NCBI GenBank assembly: GCA_005765155.1
Contig: VCCP01000001.1
Coordinates: 558,001 to 622,000, forward strand
Source: Zelopaecilomyces penicillatus
Lineage: Eukaryota > Ascomycota > Sordariomycetes > Hypocreales > Pseudodiploosporaceae
DNA length: 64,000 nucleotides
Direction of reading: 5' to 3'
The translations under genes were made by a program, and so were the position numbers. The notes beneath the pieces were generated by a model, which saw only the letters and a list, made by a program, of their open reading frames with translations, was not told the DNA's origin and made no database searches. This document shows, in pieces, positions 1 through 11,700 of this stretch (its first letter is position 1; every line of letters starts with the position of its first letter).

Positions 1-450
1 TCATTCGTACGTGACAGTGAGTGAATAGGGTTCATGGCAGATGATGCACAACTCCCCCCTGATGAGTGTGGGTGAGTGCAGCAAAACAAGGGTAGCACAT
101 GGCGTGCCACGAGAACGACTTGACAGCTTGACACAACACGGCACAGGAAGTAGGGGTCCATTCACAGACAAAGTGTATGTTGTCAAGCAGGCATCTGCAA
201 TGGGTGTTTTTCCATGGTGACGACGAGCATGACGAGCACAACCACGACGACCACAACCTACGACACATTAAGAGCCTTGAATGGAACTTCTTAAATAGAT
301 ACGAGCTGTGGCTAAGAATCTGCCGTGGCCCTTGGGACTAGCAATCACGATGGCAACTTGGATCGATGTTGGTTGGTCTGTTGGAAGGGAGGCGCACACA
401 CACTTCAATCGTGGGTTTGCTGTCAGTGTGCCGTCACGACCAGGGGAAGA

Positions 451-479
451 TTGGTTGGCTGGCTGGCTGGTTGGTTGGA
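451..479. repeat. TTGG/CTGG tetranucleotide microsatellite
   Basis: The sequence is a short tandem run of TTGG and CTGG units in non-coding DNA. I see no associated gene. Confidence 0.8.
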
Positions 480-902
480 TGGGAAACCACTTTATCAAAG
501 GCAGACTTTTTGGGTGTGCAAATGGATCTATAATTAACACACCCATTTATTGGGTGACCATCTCATTCTCCTTGTCCGGAATCAGCCGAGGCCAAGTCAT
601 GGATGGGTTGTGCAGGGCTTGTGCGCAGAACGCATAGTAATAATATGATAATGTGTTTATAATGGGAAAACCCCTTGCCATCGCAGCGATTCTAGCGATT
701 TTTTACATCCTTTAGTTTCGCCATCATTGGGACTGCCAATGTTGATAGTCTCCAGAACTCCCAGCCTCGTCGGGTCCAAATGGTTTCTGCCAAGCGAGGT
801 CACTTACTGTATGCGCTCGGGTAGGTTCTCTCAGCTACAAATGGACACGGGCTAGCATATTCGGACGAACTACTGCTACTACACTGCGTAGTATTCAGAG
901 GG

Positions 903-926
903 GCTGCTGCTGCTGCTGCTGCTGCT
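903..926. repeat. (GCT)8 trinucleotide microsatellite
   Basis: Eight perfect GCT units stand in non-coding DNA about 670 bases upstream of the first gene. Confidence 0.9.
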
Positions 927-1592
927 GGAAAAGATGATAATAATAAGAAGAGACAGGCCTACTCGGAGAATGGGAGTGCAGAGCCAAGAGAGATTCCCGA
1001 AATGATGGAGGGAAGTAGGGCTTCAATATAAGCTTAAAAAGGTTAATAAAGGCGCCAGATCCCTGTTTTATGAGGGGCGGCTGAAGGCTTTTGGCGCCCA
1101 ACTAGTGACTGCGGCTGAGCCAACCCCCATGTTGGCTTGGCAGGTTGGTTCTGAATGCAATCAGTGAGTGAGGCTCTGGGGGGAGGAGAATGCTAGACAC
1201 AAGCTGAACAAGGAGAGACTATTACACCTAATTACATAGTATTGTATGGACAAGAACACGCTTGGACAGGTCACGGCTCGCTAAATATTGGGCCAGCCGA
1301 AAGTTTGCTGGTTCAATAAAGACAAAGCCTGGCCTGGGCTGCCTTGCCCCCCCCCCCTTTCTACATTTGCATATATGCAAGCATTCTTTATTTAGGTGCA
1401 GCAGTGCAAAGTTGGGTTTGTTTTTCCTTGTTCATTTGTGATCTCAATCGGCGTCTCTCTGCATCTCTCTGTCGAAGAATTCTGAATACGAGAAAAACGA
1501 AAAGCGAAAAAGCCCATCGTTCTCAGTTTTTACCCCCCCCTGGGCATCCATCTTTCCTGTCTGTTCATCCCACTTACATACACACATTTACA

Positions 1593-2874
1593 ATGGGCTC
1601 CATAACCGCCGGCCCGACGCCGACAAAAGCCCCCGCCCACGACGGCACCGCGCCGGCCGGAGCCCTCACCACAGTCTTCACGCCGCCGGCCTCGTGTTCA
1701 GAGACGGCCTACAAATGGTACCGCACCTCGACGTGCATGCCGTCGCCGGAGCGCTGGAGGCTGTACTGGAGCGCTGCGTCGTTTTACTCGCCGGGGATAT
1801 GTCCGTCGGGCATGGTGAGCGCCGCGACGCCGCCGCCGTTTTTTGGGCCGCCGGTGGAGTTGGACGAGACGGCGATTGTGTGCTGTCCGAGGTGCGACAA
1901 AAAACATCAGCCCGTTTGGAGAAGAAGATAAAACTGACTAGTGAAAACTCCCCCTTTCCCTGCTTTACAGTGGCTATAGTTTCTCTGGTCTTGCGGATCG
2001 CAATTCGTGTTATGGCTCGATACCTGCTACTAGCAACACCTACATCTCCTTCATAACCACGTACACCACCATACCAACTCTTACGACAACAATTACCTCC
2101 GACTTGAAGCTCGTTCGGTCAACGTACACGGCCGCCTTGACAACAGTCACCACGACGACACGAACACGCTCCACTTTCAGCACTTCAGCTATCAACAGCG
2201 TGTTCCCGGTGCAGGTGCGGTGGCGAGAGGTCGATCTGGCTAACCTCGAGACGCATCCTCTTTCGCCTGGTGTGAAGCCAACAGGTGGCAGCGGAGGAGG
2301 AGGAAGTGGAGGAAGTGGTGGTGGTAGTGGTAGTGGTGGTGACGAGAGTAACAGTGGTGGAGGGAAAATGGGGGCTGGAGCTATTGCTGGCATAGCAATC
2401 GGTGCTTTGGCAGGCATTGCTGTTATTGCGGGCATCATCTTCTTCATGTTGCGTCGACGGCGCGCACAGCAAAACCCTCAAGGCGTTCCTCACCAAGAAG
2501 CCCAAGGCTATCAACACCCACCCGTGGTGCAAGTCTATCCCGACCCCAAAAACACTCCCTCAACAGGATCCCCAGACCAATGGGCGCAATACCATCAGCA
2601 ACAACAACATTATCAGAATCAATCGCCAAATCAGTCATACGGCACTCCCTCAACAACATCGCCCGACCAGTGGCTGCAATTCCAGGCACTAACACCACAG
2701 CAACAGCAACATCTTCAGCAGCAACAACAACTGCATTATCCTGCTGCTGCTCCTGTTGCTCCTGTTGCTGCCCCAGTAGAGCTTGGCAGTGGTGCCGAAA
2801 GAGTAGAGTTAAGTTCGGGGGATGTTAGTGCCCGTAAACCAGTTGAGATGGGGACGACAACCACAGCGGTGTAA
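1593..2874 (+). CDS. Single-pass membrane protein with Cys-containing ectodomain, Gly/Ser linker and Gln/Pro-rich tail
   Basis: Two exons, 1593-1891 and 1971-2874, give 400 residues. The 79-nt intron has a GTGCGA donor, a CTGACT branch site and a TTTACAG acceptor, and it restores a continuous frame across the stop codons between the two open stretches. The N-terminal part carries scattered cysteines, including a CCP motif before the junction, then a Thr-rich stretch. A Gly/Ser linker at about 204-233 leads into a Gly/Ala/Ile-rich transmembrane segment at about 235-254, followed by an RRRR stop-transfer signal and a Gln/Pro-rich cytoplasmic tail. I see no classical N-terminal signal peptide, so insertion probably uses the internal segment. 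The layout resembles fungal surface or sensor proteins of unknown function; that is an analogy, and I cannot name the family. Confidence 0.75.
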
Positions 2875-3063
2875 ATGGATATGTATTTGTTTCTTTTTCT
2901 TCTTCTTTTCATTCCTTCTTCTTTATTTTCTCTTGAAATCTCAAATCTGGGCGTGGAAATGCGGAGGAGTTTAGGGGTTTGTGCTTAGCCTTTCTTGATA
3001 TGATACTCTTTTTCAACAGTTGAAAGCATGTTTTTGCATACAGCAAAAGCGGGATTACATTGT

Positions 3064-3687
3064 TCATGATATCATGGTTCTCACTACTTGATTCCCTTCT
3101 AGATCAAATTTCATTGCTCCCCCTACAGGCAGCTCCTTCAGAAAATGAACAATATAATGACTCGCCTTATTCCTCCTCCCCACCTCGACAAACCCCCATC
3201 TCACATACAGCGCCACGCTCTCATACATGGCAGTGTTTGTAAACAGCGTGACTGCTAGACATCCGGCCTTCCTCGCCTTGTCTTCCGCAAATCGCATAAG
3301 AAGGCGCCCGTACCTGCGGCCCTGAGCCTCCGGCACTACTGCGAAGTTGTTGATCTGAATAGAATTGCGGCTACTGTCAAACCGGAGTGTGATGGACCCC
3401 ACTGCTATTGTTGTTGTTGGGGGTATATATGTGCTGTCACTGCTATCACTGCTGGTCTCTTGTTCTTGTTCTTGTTCTTGGTGATGATGTTGTAGGATGT
3501 AGACTGAGCCTGTGCTGATGAGATGGAGGTAGTCGACGTCCATCGGCATTGGGCGCTTGCCGATGCGCTCAATATACTTGTAGTATGCGGCGTCTACCAC
3601 TGCTTGGATCGCAGGTGCGTCTTTGGACGTGGCTTTGGTGATGATGGTACGGCTGGGCTGAGCGTGTCTATGTAAACGGTGTGACAT
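3064..3687 (-). CDS. GNAT-family N-acetyltransferase
   Basis: The 207-residue protein shows a GNAT fold: an N-terminal beta/alpha segment, a strand at about 94-104, and motif A around 116-130 with the acetyl-CoA pyrophosphate loop QGRRYGRLL. A C-terminal part with SVALYVRWGF (158-167) matches the end of this fold. GNAT enzymes move an acetyl group from acetyl-CoA to an amine; the substrate cannot be told. Residues 70-90 are an acidic Glu/Gln/Ser insertion (EQEQEQE), probably a disordered loop. I chose the ATG at 3687 because the domain starts soon after it. An in-frame ATG at 3783 would add 32 residues with no family character. It is the downstream neighbour of the glucosidase gene on the same strand. 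Confidence 0.75.
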   Translation of the reverse strand: MSHRLHRHAQPSRTIITKATSKDAPAIQAVVDAAYYKYIERIGKRPMPMDVDYLHLISTGSVYILQHHHQEQEQEQETSSDSSDSTYIPPTTTIAVGSITLRFDSSRNSIQINNFAVVPEAQGRRYGRLLMRFAEDKARKAGCLAVTLFTNTAMYESVALYVRWGFVEVGRRNKASHYIVHFLKELPVGGAMKFDLEGNQVVRTMIS

Positions 3688-4207
3688 TGTGGGTGGTGTG
3701 TTGTTGCTCTTATGGTGAGCTAGACGAACAAGCATTTCTGTAACAATTGTTTGAAAGACTGGAAAGTCTCTCAGTTCAAGCATGGTGCTCTGAGATATGA
3801 TGATTATCTAGGGAGGCTGTTGTTAATGAAACTCCTCCCTTTCCTAGTTTCACTTCACAAAGTAGATCACTATTGGTCAACCCTCTACTACATCATCCCT
3901 TCGAATTCGGCGTTGCATTGTGATCTTGGCTGGACCAGCATACCAGAGCCTTCGACTTCTTCTTGTATACATCTGCCATCAGCCGAAAAGCTGTAATTTC
4001 CATCTGCAGATGTCGCAATCAGAAGTCCCGACTGGTTTCACCATTTGTTCTGTTATGCCTTGCAAAAATGCTTCATCGTCTAGCAGATTCGTGTTTCAAT
4101 ATCTAGCATTCATCTTCGCCTTCTTTTTCGCAAGCAACACTGTCTTCTCGTGTAACTACCTCGTGTACGGTGCAAGTGTTTCGTATAGTCATCAATACAT
4201 GGGGTCT
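3688..4207. other. Intergenic region, GNAT promoter and glucosidase 3' end
   Basis: This stretch separates two minus-strand genes. It should hold the 3' UTR of the glucosidase and the promoter of the acetyltransferase. I see no further gene; the short open frames carry no motif. Confidence 0.6.
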
Positions 4208-6802
4208 TCATAACTCATCCTTCACGTCATCCTGCACTTCCAAGTCCTCCATCGCCATGATTTTCACTACCAAGCTCGTCCAACCAGTGAAGTGCTGCGT
4301 GCGCTGTCCTGCACCCGTCTCAGGGTGGTACTGTTCCCAAGCGAACCCGGTCTCCTCCCAACTCTTGTACACCGTCTCGACAAGATTTTTGCGGAGTCGC
4401 GTGTAAAGATCCCGCGACTTTGCTTGGAAGGGGCCCTGCTGCTTGGCGAGTTTCTATTACCAACATTAGCCTCTCTCCATACATCACTGCAAGGAAACCT
4501 TCTATGCTTTGAACTGAGGAGGAATGAAAATGCTTTCCACTTACATGAAGCTCGGACAAAGCAAGATAGTTAATTGGCATCCACACTGGACTGCGCCAAT
4601 AGTTCTCGCCCGTTTCATAAAGCGCATCCTGCTTGCTCAAGCTGCGCAGGCCATGCGGGCTGAAAAGATGATTCTCATCTCCGATAAGATCCAAAATCTT
4701 GCCCAACTTGGCATCGTCAGGCTTCATCAAACCAACAAGGAAAGGAAAGAGAGAAATGTATCCCTTGTGGCAAACCAGTTTATGCTCTTCAAACTCATCG
4801 ATGCTGGCATCGCAATAGCACCCTTCCTTCTCAGACCAGTGCAGGTCATCAAGGTTATTCTCAATAGCGACAAGGTTCTTCTTCAACTCGTAAACATCCT
4901 CGGCCATGCCCAGCGCGTCAGCGATGTTGATCAGTGATTTAGTCATCAGTCCAACCCAGGACATCAAATCTACGTGCAGCTCACCAGGATGAGGTGGCTG
5001 CGGTCGAGGATAATCGTCGAGTCCGCTGGTCAGAACATGTGTTTCCGTCCGGCCTCTCCACCGATAAGCTTCCTTTGTAGAGAACGCCTCTCGGTCGTAG
5101 GTTTTGATATCACCTCGCTGTGTCCTGCGGAACCAGTCGTATTGTCGGCGTAGGAGAGGATAAATCTTGCGAAGATACTCACCTCCCAAATCAGGATTAT
5201 CCAGATGGGCAGTGTGCAAGGTGCTAGCCTGTGAGAGCTTTTCTTTGCTGGCGGGTGCGCTCCCGTTGGTCTTACGCAGTCGCTCCATGAAACCTTCAAT
5301 GACAAGGAACAGAGTAGGAGGGTTGGCGTAGTGCGGGTACTGAACCTGGAATTCTTTCGGCACCTTGCTCCTGGCCTCATTTCCGAGGATCTGTTCCCGG
5401 GGGATCCACCCATCATCGTCCATAGTGTTGTACCAGCTCTTAACAATCTCGAGCGTCAGATCCATATCCCAATCAGCAATTGGAATGAGGTGAAACCCTT
5501 CATCCCACAGAAAACCTCGAGGAAAGAAGGGTCTGGACGGAATGCTGGTGAAGAGTTCAAACGGCCCCTCTAACGTCTGAGCCTGCCGTGACCTAGCCTC
5601 TGCGGCTTCCTCCCAGAAACCTTCGTTTTCCTCTTCATATTCTTCCGCATAAGACCGGTCAATAAGCTGATGGCCATGGAAATACCCCACGCCTCCGAGC
5701 AAGTTAGAGAACATGCTCTTGCCAAACTTCTGATACTTGGCGGCTTTGAATGGCGCCTTCAGGTTGAACACGCTGGAAAACCGCTCTCCAAACAGCTCAG
5801 AAGTCGTCTTGACCTCGCGGGTCAAATCCTTAGAGGTTAGCTCTGCACCTGCAGAGGCCGACGAGAAGATTACATCAAACTCGAATGATCCCTCAAAGGT
5901 CTTTTGTACAATGTGAGCGTTTCCACCGCCTGGGGCATGATCTATCCGATAGACCTGCCACGCTGGCGGTGCATTGTCGTCACCATATAGTTCCTGTACA
6001 TATGCAACCGATGCTTGAAGCTGCTGAAACACGGCTGGCTTACCCTGCCAGAGATGCTCCTGGGGCAGAGTGACGCTGCGCACAACTGTGGTATCACCGC
6101 GTCGTTTGGCAGACAGCTCGTGGTCACTGGTGGGGTGTTTGCCGCTTCCTTTGGTGACGACAATTTTGTACTCGCCAAGGGGTTTCGACTTTCCTTTAAT
6201 TGTCACGTCACCCTCAAACCCTACCTCGGTGCCTTCACCTTGGGTTATGAGCTCACCCTCGCCATCTTGCGCGATGAAATAGTAGAGTGTCGTTTTGTGG
6301 TCCTTGGGGGCAGTCTCATGGATCTCCCCCTTGATTCGGGCAGCCCAGCTGCCACCGTGGTTACCACCTGGAACTTTGACAAATGAAATGGTAATGTCAA
6401 TGCTGTTTCCTGCATCATGAATAGTCTGGATTCCACCGTTGCGAGTATCAAACTCATCCCATCCATAGCCACGGATATCCTGTCCTTGCTCACAGGTATA
6501 ACGGAACCCTAAAACACATACATCAGTATTACAAGTAGATCAAGAAACTTTCGATTAGACAGCAGCTCACCTGTCTGGACGTCCGTATACTCATTCATCC
6601 TGCTCCACATCAACCCCGTCCAAAGACCTTCCGGCAGACGAGGCCGCACGCCAAAGTACAGATTTGGCTTGTACGGGCCCCATAGCAAGCTTTGGTTGTT
6701 CTGGCGCCCAATCTCACTTGTTAGGATGGACTCTCCTTCAGCTGGTGAAGCAGCCAACGCCAGCGCTGCTGCGGACAGCAACTGCAAAAGCCTCGCCATC
6801 AT
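4208..6802 (-). CDS. CWH41: Mannosyl-oligosaccharide glucosidase (processing alpha-glucosidase I), GH63
   Basis: Three exons, 6802-6571, 6508-4545 and 4453-4208, give 813 residues, the usual length. Introns of 62 nt (GTGAGC...TTTTAG) and 91 nt (GTAAGT...AATAG) restore the frame. Glucosidase I removes the outermost alpha-1,2-linked glucose from the Glc3Man9GlcNAc2 glycan in the ER. The N-terminus is a hydrophobic signal or anchor sequence, as expected for an ER-lumenal enzyme. The N-terminal beta domain includes LLWGPYKPNLYFG; the catalytic part includes the hallmark WIPREQILG and the PHYANPPTL stretch typical of GH63. I chose the tandem ATGs at 6802/6799 since they sit directly before the hydrophobic segment. 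An ATG at 6877 would add a 25-residue, partly basic tail, compatible with a type II membrane form. The gene shares a divergent promoter with the SNRNP27 gene. Confidence 0.93.
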
Positions 6803-7264
6803 GAGAGGCTGCAGTGCGCTTTTAGGAGCTTCTTTTTCAAAACTTCTCCGTGAGAAAAGGACCGCGAAATAAGACAATAGCTTGCCGAATCATCTGAATA
6901 CGATCTCACCATGTGTTGGAGGTGGGGGGACGGACGGCTAAGGTGTTATCGTGGATCGATACCAAACTCATCCCCCACCTTTTTCTGATATATACCCAAT
7001 CAAAGCCATTTGGTCGAGGAGCATCAGCAAGGCTGAGACTTTGGGGCTTAGCAGCTGTCAAAAGGAGGCTGGAGCAGCCAATTACATCCTTGCTGCGGTT
7101 GCTGCAAGCCACATTCTAGCCACCGCCACCCCTGCAAAGTGCATCACAACAATTAACAACATTGTCAGCCTGGTCCAGCTTCTTCGTCTAGATTAGGCTC
7201 CCCAAGTCCTCAAGATTCAGCATTCTTCATCACCACCGCCACCACCACCAATCAACTTCTAGCC
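6803..7264. promoter_or_regulatory. Divergent promoter between glucosidase I and SNRNP27 genes
   Basis: About 460 bases separate the two start codons. The region holds a TATA-like TGATATATA at about 6987 and CT-rich and CACCACC-rich sequence close to the plus-strand start. I infer a shared bidirectional promoter from the arrangement only. Confidence 0.5.
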
Positions 7265-8194
7265 ATGGCAGACTCACGACGCCAACGGCGTCCTGATAAC
7301 CGACAAATGCGGGACGAGCCCGACCGTCGAGATCGGAACCCTCCTCGCGACCGCGACCGTGGCCGCGAACGAGATAGGAACAGGGAACGAGATCGGGGAG
7401 CAGCAGGAGGAGGAGGAGGAGGACAAGACCGCAGAAGCTACAGGTCGCGATCGCGAGACCGACGCGGTAACTCCAGAGAGCGTTCGAGGTCTCCCAACAA
7501 CAATAGACGGAACTGGGATCGCGATGACAATCGGGGCAGAGGCGGTAGGGATCGCTACGGTGGGCGAGATGGAGGTCGTGGCAGCCCTCGCCGGTATGAT
7601 GAGAGAGATCGCCGCGATAGGCCGAGAGACGACGGCGGCGAAGACAGAGATCGAAGAGGTTAGCATCCCCAGAACCCGCGTCCATTTAACAGTGTTCAAT
7701 TCTCCATGCTAACTTCCCTTTTTCTTTTAGGCAAACATCGCGACAACCACCATCGCCGTTCTGCATCCCCCAACACCCGCAGCCCTACCCACGCACCTCT
7801 CCCCACCCGCCCCCGTCCCGACGACAAGAAACACCCAGACCGATCTTCCCGATCAGACTCTCGCCGCAGCCAGTCCCCTCCACCCCGTCGTAATACCGAC
7901 AGACGAGGTGACCCCACTGCCATGGACGAAGATCCTCGCGATGTAGAGGATGGTATTACCAATAGCGAGAGAGGAAGAGAAGAAGGGGAACAAGACAGCG
8001 ACGGTAACGGTGATGGGGATGAAGATCTGGCTGCTATGCAGGCCATGATGGGTTTTGGTGGGTTTGGCACTACAAAGGGCAAAAAGGTACTGGGTAATAA
8101 TGCGGGTGGCATTTCACGACACAAGAAACAAGAGTACCGCCAGTACATGAACCGCCAGGGAGGTTTCAATCGGCCTCTTAGTCCTGGCAGATAA
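7265..8194 (+). CDS. SNRNP27: U4/U6.U5 tri-snRNP-associated 27 kDa protein (SNRNP27 family)
   Basis: Two exons, 7265-7658 and 7731-8194, give 285 residues. The 72-nt intron has GTTAGC, a GCTAAC branch site and TTTTAG. The N-terminal 200 residues are almost all Arg, Asp, Ser and Gly with many RD, RDR and RS dipeptides, an RS-like domain of splicing factors. The C-terminal 45 residues are the conserved SNRNP27 domain: MMGFGGF, TKGKKV, GNN and YRQYMNRQGGFNRPL. The family joins the spliceosomal tri-snRNP and influences 5' splice site positioning; its place in the nucleus follows from the family. Phosphorylation of the RS repeats is likely. The fungal version has a longer RS tail than the animal protein. 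Confidence 0.92.
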
Positions 8195-8765
8195 AAACTT
8201 CCAGTTCAAGGGATTTGGACCAAGTTCTTTTTATTCAGCAACAAAAAAAAACATTGGCGTATATAGAATTAACGAAGCATATGAACAAAGACTCAGATCC
8301 GCTCTTTCTCTCGGTCTCACAAGACTCCTGTTTCAATCACGCACACTCTCTTTGCAACTGAGAAGACCTAAAGAGTTAGCCAAGTATACCTTGATAAGCT
8401 TACGCTTAAATGTCATGAGATTGTAGTTGTTGCGGCCTCTATCATGTCAACCATTCAGAGTCAGAGCTGCGCCTATACGATATGTTCTCCTAGAGAATTC
8501 GCCATTCAACTTTTGAAATAATCATAAAATATACATACAGTAGCATGGTAGTCTAACTCAACGTAGTACCTCATATCTTACATTAGCTACGATTCAACTT
8601 TCACGTAGTTCCGTTCAAACACCATCCACTTATCAAAAAGATATTACTTCAGTCCCCCTCTTACTGTAACTGTGGACATTATGTATGTATGTACCTTGGG
8701 GACAAAATATTTGCTTACGCACGCGTTTCCACAATGCTGCTCCGATACATTAATAAGATACTTTC
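8195..8765. other. Convergent 3' region between SNRNP27 and formin genes
   Basis: The two genes end towards each other here. The sequence is AT-rich, as expected for two 3' UTRs and polyadenylation sites. I see no gene. Confidence 0.6.
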
Positions 8766-11700
8766 TCACTTTTCTGCTTCCTCCTCTTCTTCCAGTTGTG
8801 ACTCATCGCCAATAATCACAGTTGGCACCTCAAGGATTGTCGTTGCTGGTGTCGACACATCGTCCCCGTCTGGTGCATCTTCTTCCTTGCTCTCCTCAAT
8901 CTGACTTGAGGCTCTGTCTCTCCGTCTTCTCCTTAACCTCCTCTCCTCCTCTGCAGTTTGCCTCCTCGCCTTCCGTAGACTCTCCCTCTTTTCTTCATCA
9001 TCACCTTCACCCCCACGCATGCCTTGTAGTAGTGCTGCTGCGCGATCTGCAACATCGTCTTCCTCTTCCCGAGGGGATGTAAGCTCAGGTTTGTGTGATT
9101 TCCCGTCCTCTTCGCCTGCGTCATCGCTTACTTTCGATGTAGCATCAGGTTGAGGAACCTCTTCCACATCTGGCATCTGCTGCCCAGATGCAACCCGAAC
9201 TTGGTGACGATCCTTGAGACGTGCACGCCGGCGCCGGTCTCTCTGATCCCGAGCCTGTGGTGCCGCTGCTCGTAGCTTCTCCAGGAGCGAATCCATGGCA
9301 CCAGTACTGGTTGGAGATGGAAGCCCGCCGTCTCCTGCAGTGGCCTTGGCCTGAGCATGCTTCCTCTTCATGGAAGCCTCGTTGCGTTTTCTTGTTTCTT
9401 CCATTGTGACATTCTTGTCGCGAGACTTCTTCCACTCTGTAAGGAATGCGGCTAGTTTACTGAAGAATTCTCTTCTCGCGTTGTCGTCGGCTGCGTCTTC
9501 TCCGTAGAACACCATGATGTCCTTGTAAGTCCTTAACATCTCTTCCAAATAGAGCTCCATCTGTTCAGCTTTTCTCCTGGCATCCTTCATCCGTGGCTGT
9601 ACAATTTGACTGACACGATCCTGAGGGTGGAATTTCTTGGGATCACTCAAGTTGCCCGAGTCCAGAGATGACTGCACATTGCGGATGTTATCAATGTACT
9701 TTCTGGCATCTGTCTGGAGCTGTTCTATATTGATCTTTTGAACCATTATAACGCCGTTGATATCGTCTGAGAATCCTTCCCACTCAGGGTATTGATTTCG
9801 CACAATTCGTTCGACAAGATCAGCCAGTGTCGATTCGTTCTTGTCATCCTTGACCATGCCTAGTCTGGCTAGAGAGCTGAGTTTAAAGCCACGGGCTTGC
9901 TTGTTAGCATCATTCATGTAGTTTCCAATGTCCAAAATGAGACCGAGGACATTCATCAAGGACACAGAATCGCGGAGCGATTCAGACACGCCAACAACAT
10001 CTTGCATTTTTTTGTTGATTTCTTCATACTCGACCTCATAGCTTTCGGTCAAAACTAGGGCTCTCATCCGACCTCTCCAGTAATGATGTAGCTCAAATGC
10101 TGTATAAAGGTAGATCTGGTCTTGGCGTGTCAAGTCTGCAGGATCCAGCTCTCTAGTTTCGCTGCCAGCGTTGGGTCCTGTTAGGTCATTTGCGTAAGGC
10201 GCCATCTGTTTGGCAGTATTGTCAGGAACGTTACACATGTCGTTCTTCTGCAAGAAGTCCATGATGCCCTGGTTTTTCAAAATAACATCGTCGCAATGAA
10301 TGATCATCTGCACAATCTTGTCGACAGTATGCTGCGAGAACTTGGCAAAAGCAATTTCTAGTGGTGGGAGGTCAGTACAGGAATCTTTTCCAGCCAGGCA
10401 ATGATAAAACTTACCAAATGCTTTACGCAAGTCGGACGATATGATCTGCTTCTTGTCATCTTTCTTGCTTGTGCCGCCACCAATCTTCTTGATCTCCTTG
10501 GCCATAAACAACTTCTCAACCTCGTCCAAGATACCCTTTCGGCTAAGTTCATTATATTTTTCTTCCCGAGCTTCAGCAGAGGGGGCATGAGCAGCCCAGT
10601 GACTAGTTTCAGGGGTATCGACCTTATCCCAGTGGAGAGCTTTGAGCTTCTTCTTAGGCCTTACAACTGGTAGTCCAATGCCTGGCGAGGTGGTAAATGC
10701 AGGCTGCTGGGGTAAGAAATGTCCAGACCTGAGTCCAGGCATGGGTGGTGGAGGTGGTGGTGGCATACCACCCATTCCAGGCGGAGGGGGTGGAGGAGGA
10801 GGTGGCGGAGGTGGGCCGCCCATACCAGGCGGCAAAGGAGGCGGCGGGGGGGGAGGCGGTCCCGCCGCTGAACCTGGCATAGGGGGCGGCAACGGAGGCG
10901 GAGGCGGAGGGGGTGGAGGGGGTGGAGCCCCTGAGCTCTGTCCGGGTAAGGGGGGTGGAGGTGGAGGCGGCGGTGGTGGTGGTGCGGCAGTCTTTGCGGC
11001 TTCAGCCTTGGGAGTGTCGATGTCGACAGGAGTAATAGGTGAAGAGGAATCCATGCTTGGGTGTGATGGGCCAGTCATGGCATCGTCTTCAACATCTTCG
11101 GAATCGCTTCCCGCATATCTCTTGACCCGAGCGCCAATTTCACCCATCAGATCGGCTTGGTGTTTTGGGTCAATAACGGGTCTCTTCATCTGCACAATCC
11201 TCGGCCGTTCGTAGACCACACCCTCCTCACCTTCCGTCTCATCGCCTTCGTCAATTGTATCATCACCTTCTTCCTCTCTTGACAGTTTGACGGGCTTTCG
11301 CGGGATCTTGGTCTGACGATTAATGCTGCCAAGAACACTATTGGTGAAATCTCGGGGTGGAGTGCCGCCGCCAGGGGGCGTGCCTGGCTCAGTACCATCC
11401 ATCTCCTCTCTGAGAGCCCTCAGACGGTCAGATGGGCCAGCAGAGTCTCCCCAGACTCTACCCTCTAACTTGTATTGAGTTTTCTGCCGCTCTAGCTGCA
11501 TCTGCAAACGCTCCATCAATCGCTCACGGTCAAGAATGCCCTGCATTTGCTCCTTGGTTGGGTCAGCAGTGTTGGCCTTGTTACCCTTGGCAGCGTTAGA
11601 CGCAGCAATATCTTGGGCATCTCGAAGCATGAGGTACAACTCTCTTGTCTCGAGCTCATACCGCTGAGCTTCTTTCGACCGAACACTTTGGAGGTTATCC

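Larger units (their letters stand above)
1..1592. other. Gene-free flank left of the first membrane protein gene
   Basis: I see no convincing gene here. Open frames are short, without recognisable motifs, and several read through simple repeats. The last few hundred bases should hold the promoter and 5' UTR of the gene starting at 1593: there is a run of ten C at about 1348 and CT-rich stretches towards the start codon, as is common upstream of fungal genes. Two microsatellites, at 451-479 and 903-926, lie in this stretch. Confidence 0.6.

Noticed and set aside
308..637. Plus-strand frame of 109 codons at the left edge
   Set aside because: Reads through a TTGG/CTGG microsatellite and shows no domain.
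10642..11214. Plus-strand frame of 190 codons full of glycine, opposite the formin
   Set aside because: It is the complement of the proline codons of the FH1 region; the composition follows from CCN codons read backwards.
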